From JBOFFC01 sp051648405 (GTDB lineage: Bacteria > Planctomycetota > Planctomycetia > Pirellulales > Lacipirellulaceae), in the NCBI GenBank assembly GCA_051648405.1, contig JBOFFC010000171.1:1-15014 (forward strand): DNA of 15,014 nt, in the 5' to 3' direction. How positions within the stretch are numbered: the first letter of the stretch is position 1; each line of letters opens with the position of its first letter. Made by a program: the position numbers and the translations under genes. Under the pieces are notes generated by a model. It made no database searches, was not told where the DNA came from, and worked only from the letters and a program-made list of their open reading frames with translations. Shown here piece after piece: positions 8,000 through 14,557 of this stretch.

Positions 8000-8650
8000 A
8001 CGAGGAGGGGATCACAAGCCGTTGCCGTTTCAGGCGTTGCGCGCTTCGCAGAGCGATTCGGACGAGGCGGCGAGCCGGAGAACCCGCGCTAAGCGCTTGC
8101 GGAGAAGGGCCTTGCGCCCTCCTCACCGAAACGGGGGCCCGTTTCACCAAAATGGTGACACGAGCACGCGGCGCCGATCGGCCGCACGCGGCCCAGCGGG
8201 CGACGCGCAACCGTCGTCGTGTACGAGCAATCAGTGCCCTGCCCGCACGTTTCTCGGGGGGGCGCCTGCGCACGGCCTCGCTCACGGCCTCGTGGGCGTG
8301 AGTCGAGGGGCATCTGGTTCTCCGCTCGATCGGTCAGCGCATGGAACGGTTCCTTCCTGTAGAAGGCCTTCGTCAGGGTCCTCGCGCGCATTGGGCGCGC
8401 AAGCCGCAATCGACGGGTGCGAACGCCGTGCCACGATTGGCGCCGAGTCGGCGTTGCGACGCTTCCGCGCCCCCCGCTACAAGTTTGCCGTGGCGCGTCG
8501 CGCGCGAATCGGCCTCCCCCGCAACCGGGCCGCTTTGCTCCGCTCCGAGCCAAGAACCGACCCAGGCGACGGCGCGAACGAACAGGGCTCCGACCGCAAG
8601 ACGCGCTCGAGCCGCCACGCCGCCGCGTTCCCTAAGCGAAGGATCGCGCG
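8000..8650. other. Poorly coding stretch with overlapping palindromes
   Basis: I see no credible gene in these roughly 650 bases. Several long open frames cross it on both strands, but their products are arginine-rich and repetitive, as expected from chance in GC-rich DNA. No frame shows a steady third-position preference. The visible structure is the palindrome cluster at 8128-8161 and a 12-base near-tandem repeat at 8271-8294 (CACGGCCTCGCT, CACGGCCTCGTG). The second copy overlaps the hairpin CTCACG...CGTGAG at 8281-8302. The stretch may be gene remnants together with the 5' region of the small membrane protein gene. Confidence 0.5.
8128..8161. promoter_or_regulatory. Overlapping palindromes that could form alternative hairpins
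   Basis: GAAACGGG (8128-8135) and CCCGTTTC (8138-8145) are perfect 8-bp inverted arms separated by two bases. The right arm overlaps a second palindrome: TCACCA (8144-8149), AAA, TGGTGA (8153-8158). This extends outward as GT.TCACCA / TGGTGA.AC (8141-8161) with one mismatch. The two structures share bases 8141-8145 and cannot form fully together. The second looks like a regulator-binding dyad; the first looks like a compact terminator with short A and T flanks. No gene lies immediately downstream, so a function is not established. Confidence 0.35.
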
Positions 8651-8956
8651 ATGGAAGGAATAGAGGGCCTCCCCCTCGCCGCATGGGCCACGGCCCACGG
8701 CGCGGGAGTGCTGGTGGCGCTGCTAACGCGGCTGCAACTTGGCGGGCACGTTGAGCGGCTGCTGCGTTTGTCGCTGAGCCTGGGGATTGTGGGCGTCGCC
8801 GCGATCGCCTGGTCGAGCAACCTGGCGGCGTCGGTCGGCTGGGTCACCTCGGGCTTGACCCTCGGGACGATGGTCATCGCCGCCGTTTGGGGAGACCCCG
8901 GTCGGGCGACCGACCCGGTGCTCGCCCGGCTGCTAGCGGCGCGCGACCTCGCCTGA
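8651..8956 (+). CDS. Small integral membrane protein, unknown function
   Basis: The 101-residue product is mostly hydrophobic. Likely membrane segments are residues 7-26 (LPLAAWATAHGAGVLVALL), 38-55 (LRLSLSLGIVGVAAIAW) and 60-80 (ASVGWVTSGLTLGTMVIAAV). A short basic loop (HVERLLR) sits between the first two. The tail (DPVLARLLAARDLA) is probably an amphipathic cytoplasmic helix. The ATG at 8651 lies 8-14 bases after a purine-rich GCGAAGGA, a plausible ribosome binding site. The even hydrophobic composition and the lack of competing frames support a real gene. I do not recognise the family. It stands alone, with about 290 bases before the BON-domain gene. Confidence 0.65.
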   Translation: MEGIEGLPLAAWATAHGAGVLVALLTRLQLGGHVERLLRLSLSLGIVGVAAIAWSSNLAASVGWVTSGLTLGTMVIAAVWGDPGRATDPVLARLLAARDLA

Positions 8957-9063
8957 GCGACCCCGGCAGCAGGCCCGCGGCCCGACCAAAACCCCGGGGG
9001 GCGGTCCGCGCCGTCAAAACCGAAAAAAGACTCCCTTCCGGCAGCCGCGGGCGCCGAAAGTAC

Positions 9064-9078
9064 CAACCGGAGCGGTTG
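9064..9078. promoter_or_regulatory. Inverted repeat upstream of the BON-domain gene
   Basis: CAACCG, spacer GAG, CGGTTG forms a perfect 6-bp dyad about 165 bases upstream of the BON gene start. A second small hairpin, CGTCC (9094-9098) with GGACG (9105-9109), follows it. The first has the size of an operator half-site pair; the second may simply structure the leader RNA. No regulator can be named. Confidence 0.25.
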
Positions 9079-9244
9079 TATGGCCTGGGTCTGCGTCCCT
9101 GTGCGGACGTGGTCCCCGTGCTAACCGACCGCGACTTGTGCTTTCGCGTGCCTACGCCCCCTGGCGACGAGGGTGCGGGATTCGTTCCGCAGTCCGACGC
9201 CGGGGCGCGTGTCGTCTAACGACCGACTTCGAAGGGGGAACAAG

Positions 9245-10051
9245 ATGCGAACATGGATCGTGGCCTGCGCGGCCGCGGCCCTGCTCTGGCCCGGTGGGTC
9301 CAGGGCGGCTTCGCCCGCGCCCGAGGAAATGGCCCAGCGGGTCGCGACGTCGCTGCGCGAGAGCGGCGAGTTGTCGAACTACCGCGTGGGGGTGAAGTAC
9401 GAGGACGGCGTCGCTTGGCTGCTGGGCTCGGTGACGAGCGACGAGCAATCCGAGACGGCCGCCCGTGTGGCGAGCGGCGTTGAGGGGGTCTCGCACGTCG
9501 TCAACAAGCTCGAAGTGAAGCCGCAGGCAGAGAAGGCGCAGGCGACGAAGGTCGCCAAGGCCGACAAGGCGAGCCCCGACCTACTGCTGGCGACGCTTCA
9601 AGAGGAGCCGGCCGAACTGCCCCCGATGCCGACGGCCATGCCGGCCCCGCAGGGGGGCGCCAAGGGCCTGCCCCGCCCGATGCAGCGTGTCGCCATGGCG
9701 CCCGCTGACCAGGGTGGCTACGCCCCGCAGGGCTACGGGCCCCAGGGCCAGGTCGCCCCGGCCCAGTACGGCGCCGGGGGGGCGATGCCCATCCCGCAAG
9801 GCTACAGCACCGGTGGCGCCGCTGGCGTGAACTACGACAACGCCAACATGCCCAACTACGCTTGGCCGAGCTACGCCGCGCACCCCAACTACGCGGCCCT
9901 CAGCTACCCGCAGCAGTACTCGCCGAGCGCGTGGCCGTACATCGGCCCGTTCTATCCCTACCCGCAGGTCCCGCTGGGATGGCGGAAGGTGACGCTCGAA
10001 TGGGATGACGGTTGGTGGTACCTGGACTTCAGCCACCACAAGGGTCACTGA
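9245..10051 (+). CDS. Secreted BON-domain protein with tyrosine/proline/glycine-rich tail
   Basis: The product has 268 residues from ATG 9245, chosen because it directly precedes a signal peptide (MRTWIVACAAAALLWPGGSR, cut likely after SRA) and follows a purine-rich site (GAAGGGGGAA). The frame is open 24 codons further upstream, but those residues are arginine-rich and unlikely to be translated. Residues about 28-92 form one BON domain: helix EMAQRVATSLRES, then YRVGVKYEDGVAWLLGSVTS and a final VVNKLEV strand. BON domains bind membranes or ligands in the envelope, as in OsmY-like proteins. A Lys/Ala linker follows, then a low-complexity region rich in G, Q, P and Y (about 150-245), and a conserved-looking end (GWRKVTLEWDDGWWYLDFSH). 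It is likely periplasmic or outer-surface and monocistronic, ended by a strong terminator. Confidence 0.88.
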   Translation: MRTWIVACAAAALLWPGGSRAASPAPEEMAQRVATSLRESGELSNYRVGVKYEDGVAWLLGSVTSDEQSETAARVASGVEGVSHVVNKLEVKPQAEKAQATKVAKADKASPDLLLATLQEEPAELPPMPTAMPAPQGGAKGLPRPMQRVAMAPADQGGYAPQGYGPQGQVAPAQYGAGGAMPIPQGYSTGGAAGVNYDNANMPNYAWPSYAAHPNYAALSYPQQYSPSAWPYIGPFYPYPQVPLGWRKVTLEWDDGWWYLDFSHHKGH

Positions 10052-10093
10052 GCCCGCCTCGCGGACTCGACTACGAGACGACGACACGCACAA

Positions 10094-10128
10094 CACCCCC
10101 GGGGGAGCCTCTCCCCCGGGGGTGATTT
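10094..10128 (+). terminator. Strong intrinsic terminator of the BON-domain gene
   Basis: CACCCCCGGGGGAG (10094-10107), loop CCT, CTCCCCCGGGGGTG (10111-10124) is a perfect 14-bp stem, followed by ATTTCG. The stem lies 43 bases after the stop codon. The T tract is short, but the stem is very stable. This is the clearest terminator in the window. Confidence 0.88.
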
Positions 10129-10206
10129 CGTTGCCGGCTGTTGGGGGCGGACCAAATGAGGTTCGGCCCGTCCTCTCTCGGGCGCGTAACGCCCCCTGAC
10201 GACGGG

Positions 10207-10229
10207 CCGCTATCAACCCGCTATCAACC
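10207..10229 (+). promoter_or_regulatory. Two 11-bp direct repeats, response-regulator-type site
   Basis: CCGCTATCAAC occurs twice in tandem with an exact 11-base period (10207-10217 and 10218-10228). This places two CTATCAA half-sites on the same face of the DNA. OmpR/PhoB-family regulators bind such 11-bp direct repeats (the PhoB half-site is CTGTCAT), so the spacing is suggestive. The site lies about 165 bases before the probable lipoprotein gene. The link to a regulator is inference. Confidence 0.4.
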
Positions 10230-10277
10230 ACCCACCCGTCATTTTCGGATTTACCCGCAAGTTCTACGCAGCTTCAC

Positions 10278-10296
10278 TCGATAGAGAGACTATCGA
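10278..10296. promoter_or_regulatory. Palindrome TCGATAG-N5-CTATCGA before the probable lipoprotein gene
   Basis: TCGATAG (10278-10284), spacer AGAGA, CTATCGA (10290-10296) is a perfect 7-bp dyad. Its half-site CTATCGA resembles the CTATCAA direct repeats 50-80 bases upstream. It may be a second site for the same regulator or a leader hairpin. It lies about 100 bases before the ATG at 10394. Confidence 0.35.
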
Positions 10297-10393
10297 AGCA
10301 CGCGGCAGGGCGTGGCGGGCCAACTTACCCACCGAGTCCCGAAGCCGCGCCCGGCCCCCCAAGCCTCGCTAGCAGACACTGAGGTCCTTCTCG

Positions 10394-10993
10394 ATGGCAT
10401 GCATGATCCTCACCCGCCGACCCGCCGCGCTTTCGGCGGCCCTCGTCCTGGGCTCGCTGTCGCTGGGGTCCACCGGCTGCTTCTGGGGCCTGGTGGGCCA
10501 AGGCCCGAGCCTCGGGATCGCGGCGCTGCCGATCCCGATCTCTCCCTACTTGCAAGAGAAGGAAGAGGACAAGTACTGGCAACGCGAGCGCTACGACCGC
10601 GTGCCGATCCTCGGCCCGATCACCGAAGCCGGGGCGCCGATCGCCCTCGACGAGCCCTCGGACGACGAGGTGATGCGAGCCCTTGAAAAGGCCCGCCCCG
10701 TCGAAGGGGGTATTCCGCTGCTGTGGGAACGCAACCGCAACAACGTGCGGATCACCAAAGAGAAAATCGCCGACTACATCGACCCGGTCCGCGTCTACCC
10801 GATGATCGGCCCGGCCCAGCAGCACCACGCCCACTACAAGTGCACGATCTACTTCGAGGACGTCCGGCGCATCGGCTGGCCCGTGCCGCACACGCTGCGA
10901 GACGAGGACGCCCGCGAGGTGATCTACGTCGACCACAACCACCTGCACATGGTCGGCAACGTCGATGACGCCTGCAACCTGCCGCTCCCGTAA
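10394..10993 (+). CDS. Probable lipoprotein of unknown function with His-rich C-terminal half
   Basis: The 199-residue product starts with MACMILTRRPAALSAALVLG and reaches C29 in LGSTGC, close to a lipobox, so it is probably lipid-anchored in the envelope. A start at the second ATG (10403) is also possible. A TGAGGT about ten bases before ATG 10394 supports the first. The mature part is polar. It has a short charged segment (EKEEDKYWQRERYDR, 55-69) and a conserved-looking C-terminal half with clustered histidines: HHAH (144-147) and DHNHLH (180-185), plus C150 and C194. These could bind metal, but that is inference. I do not recognise the family. A large hairpin separates it from the ExbB gene 123 bases downstream, so it is probably transcribed separately or only loosely coupled. 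Confidence 0.8.
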   Translation: MACMILTRRPAALSAALVLGSLSLGSTGCFWGLVGQGPSLGIAALPIPISPYLQEKEEDKYWQRERYDRVPILGPITEAGAPIALDEPSDDEVMRALEKARPVEGGIPLLWERNRNNVRITKEKIADYIDPVRVYPMIGPAQQHHAHYKCTIYFEDVRRIGWPVPHTLRDEDAREVIYVDHNHLHMVGNVDDACNLPLP

Positions 10994-11027
10994 CGGGCCG
11001 CGGCCGGTCGCACAACCCAAGCAGCAC

Positions 11028-11067
11028 GCGACCGACCGCGCCCCCTCCCGGGGGTTCGGTCGGTCGC
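11028..11067 (+). terminator. Large GC-rich hairpin between lipoprotein and ExbB genes
   Basis: GCGACCGACCG (11028-11038) and CGGTCGGTCGC (11057-11067) are perfect 11-bp arms. Inside them, CCCCC (11041-11045), loop TCCC and GGGGG (11050-11054) add five more pairs, so the stem is almost continuous over about 17 pairs. It is placed 35 bases after one stop and 49 bases before the next start. There is no T tract. It may end transcription of the lipoprotein gene, protect its RNA end or limit read-through into the ExbB operon. Confidence 0.6.
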
Positions 11068-11116
11068 TCCGCGTGACGGCCAGTAGGCCCGTCGCTTCGA
11101 ACCACAAGCGACCCCC

Positions 11117-11797
11117 ATGCCCGACGCCCCCTCGAAGACCGTGTTCGAGCTGCTGCTGGCGGCGGGGCCGCTGGTGTGGCCGATCCTCGCATCCTCGTTC
11201 GTGATGCTGCTGGTCGCCCTCGACCGCTTCTTTACGCTGCGTCGCCGCGCCGTGGCGCCGCGCCGTTTCGCTCACTGCGTGCTGACGCAGGTCGAGCAGG
11301 GCGCCGTGGACCGCGAGGGGGCGCTCGAGCTCTGCGCCGCCGAGTCGAGCTGCCTCGCCACGGTCTTCGCCGCAGGCCTCCGCCGCTGGGGTCACCCGGG
11401 GGTCGAGGTCGAGCAAGCCGTTCTCGACGAGGGGGAACGGACCGCCGCCTCGTTGCGGCGAAACCTCCGCATCCTCAGCGGCGTCGCCAGCGTCTGCCCG
11501 CTGTTCGGCCTACTGGGGACCGTCTGGGGGATGCACGACTCGTTCGAGTCGATCGCCTCGTCGAGCGCCATGGGGCGCGCCGAGCTGCTCGCCGGCGGAA
11601 TCAGCGAGGCGCTCCTCTCAACCGCCGCCGGCCTGGGGGTCGCGATCCCCGCCATGATCCTGCACCTGCACTTCGTCGGGCGCGTCGATACGCTCCTCAG
11701 CGAGGTCGATCGCTACGGGCAGCAGCTCGTGAACCTGATCTCGGCCGAGGCGCTCGAAGACCGGCGGGCGCCGCGGCGTGTCAAGAAGATCGCTTAG
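11117..11797 (+). CDS. exbB: ExbB/TolQ/MotA-family proton channel subunit
   Basis: The 226-residue product is the pentameric inner-membrane part of a proton-driven motor of the ExbB/TolQ family. Membrane segments are at about 15-36 (AAGPLVWPILASSFVMLLVAL), 120-140 and 163-187. A cytoplasmic domain lies between the first and second. Signature stretches of the family are PLFGLLGTVWGM (128-139) and ALLSTAAGLGVAIPAMI (165-181), including the conserved Thr and Ala/Gly residues that line the channel. The length is usual for short ExbB proteins. It is the first gene of an operon with an ExbD gene 87 bases downstream and a toroid protein after that. The ATG at 11117 has little Shine-Dalgarno support (AAGCGACCCCC before it). 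The family is certain; whether the system is ExbB-, TolQ- or otherwise-like depends on the third gene. Confidence 0.93.
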   Translation: MPDAPSKTVFELLLAAGPLVWPILASSFVMLLVALDRFFTLRRRAVAPRRFAHCVLTQVEQGAVDREGALELCAAESSCLATVFAAGLRRWGHPGVEVEQAVLDEGERTAASLRRNLRILSGVASVCPLFGLLGTVWGMHDSFESIASSSAMGRAELLAGGISEALLSTAAGLGVAIPAMILHLHFVGRVDTLLSEVDRYGQQLVNLISAEALEDRRAPRRVKKIA

Positions 11798-11884
11798 CGT
11801 TCGATCGCGTTGTGCGTCGGTGTGACACGACTCGAAACCGCGCGTCGATACGACGCGACTCGCAGAACAAGCCGCGTTGACGCC

Positions 11885-12319
11885 ATGCCCCTCAAGCCGA
11901 CACCCGACGACGGCGCCCAACTGAACCTGACGCCGATGATCGACGTCGTGTTCTTGCTCGTCATTTTCTTCATGACGGCGACGAAGTTCTCGAGCGAGCA
12001 GCGCGACATCGAGCTGACCCTCCCATCGGTCGATGGCCGCGGGACGCAGCTCGCCGCGATGGAGAAGCCGCTCACCGTACGTGTCGATTCCCGCGGCGCG
12101 GCGACGCTCGACGGCCGCCCGCTCGGGGTCGCCGCGCTGACGGCAGAGCTCAAGGCCGCGGCCCACGAGAACGACGCCGTCGAAGTGCTCCTCTACGCCG
12201 ACTCGGCCGCCAACTTCCAGAGCGTCGCCGAGGTGATGGCGGCCTGCCGCTCGGCGGGGATCGCCAACCTGGGGGTCGCGGTCGAGGTCGCCAGCGCACC
12301 GGCGCCGGAGCGGAAGTGA
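11885..12319 (+). CDS. exbD: ExbD/TolR-family biopolymer transport protein
   Basis: The product has 144 residues from the ATG at 11885. The frame is open upstream from a TTG at 11810, but those 25 residues are arginine-rich, and ExbD proteins normally begin close to the NLTPMIDVVF segment. The single membrane helix spans about 18-34 (PMIDVVFLLVIFFMTAT). D20 corresponds to the essential proton-carrying aspartate of ExbD/TolR. The periplasmic domain (about 40-137) has the usual features: DIELTLPSV, LTVRVDSRG, VEVLLYADSAANFQSVAEVMAACRSAG and a final LGVAVEV strand. Two ExbD helices sit inside the ExbB pentamer and pass proton flow to a periplasmic effector. The stop overlaps the start of the next gene as GTGA, which argues for translational coupling to the toroid protein. 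Confidence 0.93.
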   Translation: MPLKPTPDDGAQLNLTPMIDVVFLLVIFFMTATKFSSEQRDIELTLPSVDGRGTQLAAMEKPLTVRVDSRGAATLDGRPLGVAALTAELKAAAHENDAVEVLLYADSAANFQSVAEVMAACRSAGIANLGVAVEVASAPAPERK

Positions 12320-14142
12320 CCCTGCCGCTCCCGCTCGCCGCACTCTGGTGGTCGTGGTCGATCGCGACGTGCCTCGTCGCCGGGGCGCTGCTCGCCGCCA
12401 GTGGCGGGCTGCTGTGGGCCACCCGCACGCCGTGGGGCCGCAAGCGTCCCGCTCACAAGTACGCGGCGATGTCGCTCGCGGCACACCTCGCGGTGCTGGG
12501 GGTCGCCAGCGGCGTCCGCACCGGCGGCGCCCAAGGGGGCTCGCCCGACGCCCCGCCGATCCGTGTGCGAATCGTCGCCCGAGCGCCCCAAACGCCCAAG
12601 GTCGCTGCCCCCGAGAAGGCCGAATCGAAGCCCCCCGCCCCCAACAAAGGGGTTCACGCCACGGCCGTCGCCGAGGTTCCGCCGACAAGCGAGCTACCTC
12701 CGACTGACCCGAAGCCGAATCCCGAGCCGCCGCTCGAAGCCGTCGCCAAGGCCGATCCCCCCAAGGTCGCGCCGGCGGTCCGCAAAACGCCGCCACCCTC
12801 TAGCACCCCGGCCGAAGCGCCGAGCGGCGCCGCGCTCGCTGAACAAACACCAACGCCACGAACCGAGCCCGAGCCCGCGCAGCAAACCGCGCCGGTGACG
12901 GAAGAACCCATCGAGACAACCGTTGCATCGGCGCCCGTCGCTTCGGCGCCGGCTGTTGGCGTCGAGGCCCCTGCCGAAGAGCCGACGACCGCAGCGGCTT
13001 CCTGGGACTCGCCCTACGCGGCGCGGGGGGCGAGCCAGCGCCTGCGCATCGCCGAGGAACAGGGGGGAAGCCGCGAGACCGAGAGCGCAGTCGCCCGCGG
13101 GCTCGACTGGCTCGCACGGTCGCAGGCCCCGACCGGCGAATGGGATTCGACCCGCTGGGGCGCCGGGCTAGAGCGACGCGTCCTCGGCGACGACCGCGGC
13201 GGCGCCGGCGCAAAGGCCGAGACAGGCCTCACCGGCCTCGCCCTGCTCGCCCTGCTCGGCGGGGGGCACACCCACCTCGAAGGGGGGTACCGCGACTCGG
13301 TCCACAACGGACTCGCCTACTTGCTCGCAACGCAGCGCGCCGACGGCGACCTGTCGGGGGACGCCACCCTCTACGCCAAGACCTACTGCCATTCGATGGC
13401 GACCTTCGCGCTCGCCGAGGCGTACGCCGAGACCGGCGACGACCGACTGCGCGACGCCGTGCAGCGCGGCGCCGCGCTGCTCGTCCGCTCGCAAAGCCGC
13501 TCAAACGGCGCCTGGCGCTACCGCCCCGGCGACCCGGGGGACACGAGCCAGCTCGGCTGGGTGCTGATGGCCCTGCGCAGCGCCGAGCTCGCGGGCGTAG
13601 CGATCCCCCCTTCGACCTGGGACGGGGCCGAGCGGTTCCTGGCGTCGGTCGCGCACGGCTCCGACCGCGGGCTCGCGTCGTACCTGCCACACAGCGGGCC
13701 GACGCCGACGATGACCGCCGAAGCCCTTTACTGCCGCCAGGTGCTGGGACGGGCGCCGCACGGCGCCGGCGCGACGCGCGAAGCGATCGCGCTGGTGGCC
13801 GCCAACCCCCCCTCGACGCAGCCGGTAAACCTATACTACTGCTACTACGGAGCGCTCGCGCTCCATCACGCCCGTGGCTCGGGGGGAGACGACGTCGCCG
13901 CCGCCGCCGCCTGGTCGGCTTGGAACCAGCGGCTGAAGCAGGTCCTCGTGCCTCTGCAAGTCGCCCACGGGCCGAACGCCGGCAGTTGGTCCCCCAGCAC
14001 GCTGTGGGGGGGTTACGGGGGCCGCGTCTACACCACGGCGCTCGCCACCATGTGTCTAGAGGTCTACTACCGCTACGACGCGGCCCAAGTCAGCCGCGAC
14101 CCGTGGATCGCCTCGCGGGAGGCTGTGGGGACGCCTCGGTAG
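12316..14142 (+). CDS. Membrane-anchored TonB-like protein fused to a squalene-cyclase-type toroid domain
   Basis: The 608-residue product starts at a GTG overlapping the exbD stop by four bases. The N-terminus has one sure hydrophobic segment (about 9-34) and a second (about 50-66). Then follows a Pro/Ala/Glu/Lys-rich linker of about 145 residues (78-222), like the TonB periplasmic linker. Residues about 255-587 form a prenyltransferase/squalene-oxidase repeat domain. QW-type motifs are RGLDWLARSQAPTGEW (261-276), NGLAYLLATQRADGDL (331-346), RGAALLVRSQSRSNGAW (384-400) and Q548...GSW (558). An aromatic, Gly-rich end (LWGGYGGRVYTTALATMCLEVYYRY) matches the last toroid helices. The catalytic DxDD of squalene-hopene cyclases is not visible, so a binding or structural role is more likely than cyclisation. 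Planctomycetes often carry such proteins near ExbB/ExbD; I infer it is the effector of this motor. Confidence 0.88.
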   Translation: MTLPLPLAALWWSWSIATCLVAGALLAASGGLLWATRTPWGRKRPAHKYAAMSLAAHLAVLGVASGVRTGGAQGGSPDAPPIRVRIVARAPQTPKVAAPEKAESKPPAPNKGVHATAVAEVPPTSELPPTDPKPNPEPPLEAVAKADPPKVAPAVRKTPPPSSTPAEAPSGAALAEQTPTPRTEPEPAQQTAPVTEEPIETTVASAPVASAPAVGVEAPAEEPTTAAASWDSPYAARGASQRLRIAEEQGGSRETESAVARGLDWLARSQAPTGEWDSTRWGAGLERRVLGDDRGGAGAKAETGLTGLALLALLGGGHTHLEGGYRDSVHNGLAYLLATQRADGDLSGDATLYAKTYCHSMATFALAEAYAETGDDRLRDAVQRGAALLVRSQSRSNGAWRYRPGDPGDTSQLGWVLMALRSAELAGVAIPPSTWDGAERFLASVAHGSDRGLASYLPHSGPTPTMTAEALYCRQVLGRAPHGAGATREAIALVAANPPSTQPVNLYYCYYGALALHHARGSGGDDVAAAAAWSAWNQRLKQVLVPLQVAHGPNAGSWSPSTLWGGYGGRVYTTALATMCLEVYYRYDAAQVSRDPWIASREAVGTPR

Positions 14143-14212
14143 CGGTGGTTCGCCCGGGCCGGAGGGCCGGTATCGACCGAGGGGCCCCCGCTTCCGGGGA
14201 AAAGCGACCTGT

Positions 14213-14240
14213 TTGACGCTCTCCCGCGGCGGCGTAGACT
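14213..14240 (+). promoter_or_regulatory. Sigma-70-type promoter of the tat gene pair
   Basis: TTGACG (14213-14218), 16-base spacer, TAGACT (14235-14240). The -35 matches consensus in five of six positions and the -10 in four of six, at an acceptable spacing. Transcription would begin near 14247, about 84 bases before the first tat start. Just upstream, CGGT-ATCG-ACCG (14168-14179) is a weak hairpin that may belong to the end of the previous operon. Confidence 0.65.
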
Positions 14241-14330
14241 TAAGTGATGTCGGTCGCACGCCCGGCGGGGCCGCGTTGGCCCCGACCTAGCGGGTGACGC
14301 CCGGCTGGTCCCGCCACCCCGACGGTCGCG

Positions 14331-14489
14331 ATGTTCTTCGGCATCAGTGCTTGGAAGCTGCTCGTCGGCCTCGCGGTCGTGTTGTTGCTGTTCGGTTCGC
14401 GGTTGCCCTCGGTCGCGCGTTCGCTCGGTCAGAGCATCAACGAGTTCAAGAAGGGGGTCCGCGAAGTGGACGACAAGTCGAAGGAGTAG
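14331..14489 (+). CDS. tatA: TatA-family twin-arginine translocase subunit (52 residues)
   Basis: This very small gene encodes MFFGISAWKLLVGLAVVLLL and then FGSRLPSVARSLGQSINEFK and KGVREVDDKSKE. It has all TatA parts in order: a short periplasmic N-terminus, one membrane helix (about 9-21), the FGxxxLP hinge and an amphipathic helix (about 26-43) with a short charged tail. TatA forms the pore or membrane-weakening assembly that lets folded proteins with RR signal peptides cross the inner membrane, together with TatC. The residue equal to the polar position at the start of the helix (Q8 in E. coli TatA) is K9 here. It is the first gene behind the 14213 promoter and is followed 68 bases later by a paralogue. 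No tatC is in the window. Confidence 0.93.
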   Translation: MFFGISAWKLLVGLAVVLLLFGSRLPSVARSLGQSINEFKKGVREVDDKSKE

Positions 14490-14557
14490 CGATCGCTCCG
14501 ACGACCGACCACCAGCCCCCCCCGCTCCGTCTTTCCGTCGTCCCCCGCGTAGCCCGT

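Noticed and set aside
8022..8663. Long plus-strand open frames in the poorly coding stretch
   Set aside because: The products are arginine- and serine-rich without recognisable segments, and third-position preference is absent. They look like chance openings in GC-rich DNA.
8651..8956. The small membrane protein as a third Tat or ExbD-type subunit
   Set aside because: It has two to three hydrophobic segments, no FGxxxLP hinge and no NLTPMID-type segment, and lies far from both operons.
10207..10229. The 11-bp tandem repeat as the start of a CRISPR array
   Set aside because: There are only two units, with no spacers between them and no cas genes in the window. The period fits a regulator site better.
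12316..14142. An active squalene-hopene cyclase
   Set aside because: No DxDD motif is present, the domain is about half the usual cyclase length, and the protein has a TonB-like anchor and linker. Only the repeat fold is supported.
13140..14216. A 358-codon plus-strand open frame overlapping the toroid gene
   Set aside because: It is a +1-shifted reading of the toroid domain, almost entirely R, A, P and G. The QW motifs establish the other frame.
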